Below are positions 7,673 through 11,883 of a stretch of 11,883 nucleotides of DNA, piece by piece (the first letter of the stretch is position 1; every line of letters starts with the position of its first letter). The translations under genes and the position numbers were made by a program. The notes beneath the pieces were generated by a model, which was not told where the DNA came from, did not search any database, and was given only the letters and a program-made list of their open reading frames with translations. This stretch comes from Pseudomonadota bacterium (GTDB taxonomy: Bacteria; SAR324; XYD2-FULL-50-16; JAHJRI01): NCBI GenBank assembly GCA_022360105.1, contig JAKSDL010000728.1, positions 1-11,883 of the forward strand, read 5' to 3'.

Positions 7673-8976
7673 TTTAGATTGATGACTTTTGGTCGGGGTT
7701 TCTTTTCGTTTGCGGAGGAGAGGCCAAAGAGATCGTTGATTACCTGTACGTAATCCAGACCCCCGGTACCTTCTTTGGCTTTTTGTTTTAACATAATAGT
7801 GGGCTGATGGAGGATCTTGTAGGCCAGGCTGTTAATCATGGAGCGGATCGCCCGTTCCTGTTTACTGGAAAGGTCGCCCAGCTGTCCGAGTCCTTTGACT
7901 AGTTCGGAATTGGAAAGTTCAAGGATTTTTTCCCGGAACATTTTAATGGTGGGAATTACATCCAGGGTCACAATCCAGTCTTCCATCTTTTCCAGTTCAT
8001 CCAGGATGATGATTTCGGCTTTTTTTGCTTCGTTTTCTCTGAATTTGAGGTTGGTGTCGACCACTGTTTTTAAATCATCAATATCGTAAACGTAGGCATT
8101 GCCAACATCATTGATTTTGGGCTCAATATCCCTGGGAACGGCGATATCGATCAAAAACATGGGTCTGTTTTTGCGCTTCTTCATGCACTTGACGATCATA
8201 TCGTGCTGAATCACGAAATCCCTGGCACCGGTGGATGAAATGATAATATCGGCTGTCTGCAGATGATTGGCCATGTATTCAAATCTGACCGCGGAACCAT
8301 TGAATTTTTCAGCCAGGGAGACCGCCCTGGAGAAGGTTCTGTTGGTAACCAACAGCTGGGAACATCCGGCTTTTAACAGGTGATTCACCGCCAGTTCGGC
8401 CATTTCTCCTGCTCCGACAATCAGAATGATCTTCTCTTCCAGCTGGTCAAAGATCTTTTTGGCCAGTTCCACTGCAGCAAAGCTGATGGAGACCGCAAAT
8501 TTGGCGATTTCCGTTTCTGATCGGACACGCTTGGCAGTAATAAACGCCCGGTTCATAATCTGATTCAGAAAAAAACCGCAACCGCCGGCTTCTACCGAGA
8601 GATGAAAATAGTTCTTAATCTGTCCGGTGATTTGCGGCTCACCGATAACCATGGCTTCCAGACTGGATGCCACCCTGAAGATATGATTGACGGCTTCTGT
8701 CCCGGTCAATCGTTCGAACCTGTAGTTAAAGCTTTCACCCAGACGCAGATAGTTAAAAAAAGCTTTTTCCACTAGATCCAGTTTTTGTTGCAAGCGATCC
8801 GCCTGAATATAGAACTCAACCCGGTTGCAGGTGGACAGCACCATCACTTCATTTAATCCGCACTCTTTTTTGAGTGTAGCGATTAAGGGCTTGACTTCAC
8901 TTTCCGGAATCGCCAGTTTTTCGCGAATCTCAATATCGGTGGTTTTATAGCTGGTGGTCAGTAATCCAACATCCAT
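7669..8976 (-). CDS. hemA: Glutamyl-tRNA reductase
   Basis: The 435-residue product catalyses NADPH-dependent reduction of glutamyl-tRNA(Glu) to glutamate-1-semialdehyde, the first committed step of C5 tetrapyrrole synthesis. The catalytic thiol is C50 in LSTCNRVEFY, and the essential His equivalent is H98 in the signature NHIFRVASSLEAMVIGEPQ. The NADPH Rossmann fold is marked by LIVGAGEMAELA at about 185-196. A long spinal helix and the C-terminal dimerisation domain complete a normal length. One oddity is that the N-terminal block usually reads NHKTA followed by a few residues and REK; here it is SYKTTDIEIREK, with Tyr10 where His is usual. The start at 8976 is supported by the correct spacing to C50. 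The gene starts 24 bp after hisS ends and overlaps hemC by 4 bp. No hemX/ccsA-like gene precedes it. Confidence 0.98.
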   Translation of the reverse strand: MDVGLLTTSYKTTDIEIREKLAIPESEVKPLIATLKKECGLNEVMVLSTCNRVEFYIQADRLQQKLDLVEKAFFNYLRLGESFNYRFERLTGTEAVNHIFRVASSLEAMVIGEPQITGQIKNYFHLSVEAGGCGFFLNQIMNRAFITAKRVRSETEIAKFAVSISFAAVELAKKIFDQLEEKIILIVGAGEMAELAVNHLLKAGCSQLLVTNRTFSRAVSLAEKFNGSAVRFEYMANHLQTADIIISSTGARDFVIQHDMIVKCMKKRKNRPMFLIDIAVPRDIEPKINDVGNAYVYDIDDLKTVVDTNLKFRENEAKKAEIIILDELEKMEDWIVTLDVIPTIKMFREKILELSNSELVKGLGQLGDLSSKQERAIRSMINSLAYKILHQPTIMLKQKAKEGTGGLDYVQVINDLFGLSSANEKKPRPKVINLK

Positions 8977-9000
8977 TGGTTGCAGTCCGAGGAATTAGTG

Positions 9001-10233
9001 TTAGGCAATATGATTCAGGATATCATCCAGGCCAACGATGTTCTGTTCTCCGTTTAGCATGTTTTTCACGGAAACGGTATTATTTTTCAATTCTTCAACA
9101 CCTAGAATCAACACCGTTTTCACGTTAGCCTTGTTGGCCTGTCGGAGTTGACTCTTCATTGAAGCTTGAAACGGATCATATAGACTTTTATATCCCGCTT
9201 CCCTGGTTTTGGCAACGAGCCTCGTCACCGCTTTTCTATCATGCCCGACAATAAACAGTCCTTCCGGCTGTGCTTCCATTTTCGCGATCAGCATGGCCAG
9301 GCGGTCCAGACCCAACGCGAATCCCAAAGCAGGGATTACGGGAGAACCATAAATCTCGAACAGACCGTCGTATCTTCCACCCCCACCAACAGCGTTTTGA
9401 GCACCCAGGTTGTCCGAGTATACTTCAAACACGGTTCGTGAATAATAATCCAGACCTCGAACCAGTTTGTGGTTGAGATCATGTTCCACCCGGTGAGCTT
9501 CCATCATTTGTCTGAGCTCGGTGAAATGGGTATCACATTCCTCACAGACATGATCATAGATTTTTGGAGCATCCGCTGCAATGGCAAGGCACTGTTCTTC
9601 CTTGCAATCCAGCACTCTTAAGGGATTGGTATGAATTCGACGCTGACAGTTTTCACATAATTGGTCCTGTTTGGATTCCAAAAATTCCACCAGCCGACTT
9701 TTGAAAGCTGGCCGGCATTCCGGTTTTTGACAGCCGATAGTGTTCAATTGAAAGGAAACTGCTTTTAAATCGACTGCCTGCAGGAATTGACGCAGCATTA
9801 ACAAGGTTTCAAGATCAGCATCGGGAGAAGAAACTCCAAAATACTCGGCACCAATCTGATAAAACTGGCGGAAGCGACCTTTTTGAGGTTGTTCGTAACG
9901 AAACATGGGACCAATATAGTAAAAGCGACGATGGGTGTTCTGCTGCATGTGATTGTTGGTAATCACACTTCTGACAACCGACGCAGTCATCTCTGGCCTT
10001 AGAGCCAGGCTTCTTCCGCGGCGATCTTCAAGTAAGAACATCTCTTTTCCCACGATATCCGTATCCTCTCCCACACCATGTGCAAACAATTCGGTTTTTT
10101 CAAACAATGGTGTGCGAATTTCTTCGTATCCATAGAGATTAAAAACGTCTCGTGCAGCGTCTTCCAAGCGTTGAAAACGATTGATATCATCTCCGTATAA
10201 GTCCCTGGTTCCTTTAACGATTTTTAGTTTCAT
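9001..10233 (-). CDS. hisS: Histidyl-tRNA synthetase
   Basis: The 410-residue class IIa synthetase charges tRNA(His) with histidine. KGTRDLYG at 7-14 and EIRTPLFEKTELF at 38-50 cover the N-terminal and motif 1 region. LALRPEMTASVVR lies at 76-88. Motif 2 lies at about 104-128 (FYYIGPMFRYEQPQKGRFRQF). The histidine-specific peptides are LVRGLDYYSRT at 257-267 and GGGGRYDGL at 283-291. Motif 3 is ALGFALGLDRL at 302-312, and an anticodon-binding domain follows from about 325. The middle domain carries paired Cys (C193/C196, C210/C215, C230/C233), which might bind zinc; that is inference. ATG 10233 begins the expected MKLKIVKGTRD leader and has no nearby Shine-Dalgarno. It is first in a probable hisS-hemA-hemC-hemD transcript with a 24-bp gap to hemA, and diverges from iorA. 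Confidence 0.98.
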   Translation of the reverse strand: MKLKIVKGTRDLYGDDINRFQRLEDAARDVFNLYGYEEIRTPLFEKTELFAHGVGEDTDIVGKEMFLLEDRRGRSLALRPEMTASVVRSVITNNHMQQNTHRRFYYIGPMFRYEQPQKGRFRQFYQIGAEYFGVSSPDADLETLLMLRQFLQAVDLKAVSFQLNTIGCQKPECRPAFKSRLVEFLESKQDQLCENCQRRIHTNPLRVLDCKEEQCLAIAADAPKIYDHVCEECDTHFTELRQMMEAHRVEHDLNHKLVRGLDYYSRTVFEVYSDNLGAQNAVGGGGRYDGLFEIYGSPVIPALGFALGLDRLAMLIAKMEAQPEGLFIVGHDRKAVTRLVAKTREAGYKSLYDPFQASMKSQLRQANKANVKTVLILGVEELKNNTVSVKNMLNGEQNIVGLDDILNHIA

Positions 10234-10465
10234 TACAATTTTTTAAAAATTACCCCGGTATTTGTGTGACCGATTCCGTTATCGCTTAAAATCAAAGGGC
10301 TATCTCCGTATTGGTCCAAAGGAGGTGGAAAGGTAACGCTCAACTTCAAGATAACTGATGCGCCTGATTGATGTAGTTTAGAAGCTGATCAATTGCAGAA
10401 TGGGCTGGTTTCTCAAATACAGGTTGTTATGTTATGCTGGTTTTGTGCTAAATAAATAAACAATA

Positions 10466-10494
10466 AAAATATCACCCAATTCCAATTTAGACAA
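10466..10494 (-). promoter_or_regulatory. Weak candidate promoter for hisS-hemACD
   Basis: Read on the minus strand, TTGTCT (10494-10489) and TATTTT (10471-10466) are separated by 17 bp, each 4/6 to the sigma70 boxes, in an AT-rich setting. A start near 10459 would leave an untranslated leader of about 225 bases before hisS. Other hexamer pairs in the same AT-rich DNA score almost as well, so this is only a candidate. Confidence 0.3.
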
Positions 10495-10578
10495 CGGCTA
10501 TTTGGACTTGGAAAAGCGGGAAAAAACGAAAATCGTATCGTGTTGTAAATATCCTATTTATGGGGACTTATAAACTAT

Positions 10579-10607
10579 TTGACAAGCATAAATTTAGCTT
10601 TTATGGT
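10579..10607 (+). promoter_or_regulatory. Sigma70-type promoter for iorA
   Basis: A perfect -35 box TTGACA (10579-10584), a 17-bp spacer and TATGGT (10602-10607, 4/6 to TATAAT) make the best promoter in the window. Transcription should start near 10614, giving a leader of about 137 bases before the iorA ATG. The -35 box lies inside the left arm of the 9-bp inverted repeat described separately, so occupancy of that site by a protein would be expected to compete with RNA polymerase. Confidence 0.7.
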
Positions 10608-10624
10608 ATGGATGAGCTTGTCAA
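10579..10624. promoter_or_regulatory. Perfect 9-bp inverted repeat bracketing the iorA promoter (possible operator)
   Basis: TTGACAAGC (10579-10587) and GCTTGTCAA (10616-10624) are exact reverse complements separated by 28 bp, 37 bp centre to centre. The left arm covers the -35 box and the right arm falls at or just after the predicted start site, so the arms flank the -10 box. This is the geometry of a two-site operator. It is unlikely to be an RNA hairpin, because the left arm would not be transcribed. The right arm also shows a TTGACA on the minus strand, but no good -10 lies at the right distance from it. No regulator gene is visible nearby. Confidence 0.6.
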
Positions 10625-10739
10625 CAACGGATAACGAATTAGATTTTCCACTCAATTATCTTCAGCCTTGAACAGATTCTCCCAACCACTCGTATTGGAT
10701 ATCCGGTTTCAGGGATTTAATATCAACCAACAAGTTATT

Positions 10740-10744
10740 GAGGT
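10740..10744 (+). promoter_or_regulatory. Shine-Dalgarno of iorA
   Basis: GAGGT lies 6 bases before ATG 10751, at good spacing. It fixes the start and is the only convincing ribosome binding site in the window; the minus-strand genes have weak or no such sequence. Confidence 0.75.
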
Positions 10745-10750
10745 ACCATC

Positions 10751-11883
10751 ATGCATAAGTTATTAACCGATGATCCGGGACAAAAGATGCTTTTGTTAGG
10801 AAACGATGCCATTGCAAGGGGAGCTGTGGAAGCAGGTGTCGGAGTTGGCGCGACTTACCCGGGTACGCCCTCCTCTGAAATTTCGCTGGCTTTGTTTCAA
10901 ATGTCCAAGCAATCGGACATCTATTTTGAGTATAGTGTGAATGAAAAGATAGCAGTGGAAGTGGCGGGCGCAGCTGCCAATTGCGGAGTCCGCAGTATTG
11001 CTATCATGAAACACGTGGGATTGAACGTGGCAGCAGATGCAGTGATGACCCTGGCCTATCTTGGTGTTAAGGGAGGTATGGTAATTGTTTCCGCGGATGA
11101 TCCTTATATGTTTTCCAGTCAAAACGAACAGGACAACCGCTATTATGGCAAACTTTCCGGTCTACCCGTGTTGGAACCGTCTACTATCGATGAAGCGCGG
11201 GTGATGACCAAATATGCGTTTGAATTATCCGAAAAGCTTCAGGAACCGGTCATTCTCAGAACCACAACCAGAATCAACCATTCCACAGGAATCGTCACCC
11301 TGGGAGAAATCAACAAACAACCCGCCAAGGGAACCTTTGTCAAGGATCCTGCCAACCTGGTTTGTGTACCGGCTGTTTCAAGAAGACTGCACGTCAAGCT
11401 GCTGGAAAATATCAAGGAAGCTCAAGTTATTTCCGATCAGAGCGAATTCAATGTTGAATCCGGGACAGGAGAGTTTGGCATTGTTTGTAACGGAGTGAGC
11501 CACGGTTATGTGGGCGATGCAATCAAAGAACTGGATGTAGAAGACAAAGTCAGGGTGTTGCGCATTGGATTCTCAAATCCTATGCCGGATGGCATGATTA
11601 CGAAGTTTCTCAAGGAATGTTCGCAGGTGCTGGTTGTAGAAGAGGGTGAACCGGTAATGGAAGAGTACCTGAAGATGATTGCCCATGATGAAAAGCTCGA
11701 ACCCAAAATTGCCGGTAAATCGGAAGAGCTTTTCTCCAGGTTGTATGAATACGATCCAGCCCTGGTGAAAGAGAAAATTGCCGGTTTTTTTGGATTTGAT
11801 TATACTCCGTCAGTCAAACCCGATCTCTCCGACGTTCCCGATATCCCAATGAGACCGCCTTCGCTTTGTGCGGGTTGTTCTCA
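10751..11883 (+). CDS. iorA: Indolepyruvate:ferredoxin oxidoreductase alpha subunit, 3' end cut by window edge
   Basis: This is my own translation from ATG 10751: 377 codons remain open to the right edge, so the gene is partial. The family decarboxylates aryl pyruvates such as indolepyruvate oxidatively to acyl-CoA with ferredoxin, or runs in reverse, as an IorA-IorB complex in the cytosol. Visible landmarks are GNDAIARGAVEAGVGVGATYPGTPSSE (residues 17-43), the TPP-activating Glu66 in VNEKIAVE, KHVGLNVAADA at 88-98, DDPYMFSSQNEQDNR at 116-130, and PPSLCAGCS at 369-377, which opens the TPP-binding C-terminal domain. The rest of that domain and the usual C-terminal [4Fe-4S] ferredoxin module lie beyond the window. 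It has its own strong promoter and a good Shine-Dalgarno. iorB and perhaps a phenylacetate-CoA ligase would be expected next. A related 2-oxoacid oxidoreductase is possible, but the sequence reads best as IorA. Confidence 0.94.
   Translation, partial: MHKLLTDDPGQKMLLLGNDAIARGAVEAGVGVGATYPGTPSSEISLALFQMSKQSDIYFEYSVNEKIAVEVAGAAANCGVRSIAIMKHVGLNVAADAVMTLAYLGVKGGMVIVSADDPYMFSSQNEQDNRYYGKLSGLPVLEPSTIDEARVMTKYAFELSEKLQEPVILRTTTRINHSTGIVTLGEINKQPAKGTFVKDPANLVCVPAVSRRLHVKLLENIKEAQVISDQSEFNVESGTGEFGIVCNGVSHGYVGDAIKELDVEDKVRVLRIGFSNPMPDGMITKFLKECSQVLVVEEGEPVMEEYLKMIAHDEKLEPKIAGKSEELFSRLYEYDPALVKEKIAGFFGFDYTPSVKPDLSDVPDIPMRPPSLCAGCS

Larger units (their letters stand above)
10234..10750. other. Divergent intergenic region between hisS and iorA, 517 bp
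   Basis: This gene-free stretch carries outward control signals for hisS (minus) and iorA (plus). Towards iorA there are a strong promoter, an inverted repeat and a Shine-Dalgarno. Towards hisS there is only a weak promoter candidate followed by a leader of over 200 bases. Roughly 10440-10610 is AT-rich. I see no tRNA, no recognisable riboswitch, no His-rich leader peptide and no ORF worth calling. At 10319-10327 the plus strand has AAGGAGGTG, a perfect Shine-Dalgarno-like string with no start codon placed to use it. Confidence 0.7.

Noticed and set aside
10234..10459. T-box, His attenuator or riboswitch ahead of hisS
   Set aside because: I looked for a run of His codons in a short frame, a T-box core motif and a terminator hairpin with a T-tract, and found none.
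10796..11122. Minus-strand frame of 108 residues rich in His and Cys
   Set aside because: It is antisense to the N-terminal domain of iorA, which has clear family motifs and its own promoter and Shine-Dalgarno.

Overview
The window reads as ordinary bacterial chromosome of medium GC (roughly mid-40s percent by eye). It is densely coding and has no insertion sequence, phage gene, CRISPR array, rRNA or tRNA that I can recognise. The gene set fits an anaerobic Gram-negative such as a Desulfobacterota (former Deltaproteobacteria) member: a TPR-AMIN-Amidase_3 cell-wall amidase beside mutS, a hemA-hemC-hemD tetrapyrrole cluster, and indolepyruvate:ferredoxin oxidoreductase. The lineage is inferred with only moderate confidence. 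Most start codons lack a clear Shine-Dalgarno sequence, which is also a habit of other phyla such as Bacteroidota.

Layout. Positions 1-10233 are read leftward (minus strand). In transcription order from the right they are hisS (10233-9001), hemA (8976-7669), hemC (7672-6740, overlapping hemA by 4 bp) and hemD (6717-5947). A 347-bp spacer follows, holding a palindrome-rich repeat-like element. Then come an adenosine deaminase, add (5599-4583), a small unrecognised gene (4463-4260), mutS (4078-1400), and an N-acetylmuramoyl-L-alanine amidase (1388 to beyond the left edge). A 517-bp divergent intergenic region (10234-10750) separates hisS from iorA, which is read rightward from 10751 and cut by the right edge.

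How the genes work together. HemA, HemC and HemD cover three of the steps from glutamyl-tRNA to uroporphyrinogen III, the common precursor of heme, siroheme and corrinoids; hemL and hemB are not in the window. hisS sits 24 bp upstream of hemA and probably shares its transcript. add (purine salvage), mutS (mismatch repair) and the amidase (murein cleavage) are unrelated housekeeping genes lying in the same direction. iorA encodes the catalytic subunit of a 2-oxoacid:ferredoxin oxidoreductase for aromatic amino acid fermentation or synthesis; iorB would be expected just past the right edge.

Most noteworthy non-coding signals. First, a strong sigma70-type promoter for iorA is bracketed by a perfect 9-bp inverted repeat whose left arm contains the -35 box. 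Second, the hemD-add spacer holds a set of nested hairpins that look like a decayed intergenic repeat. I found no convincing undescribed multi-gene system here.
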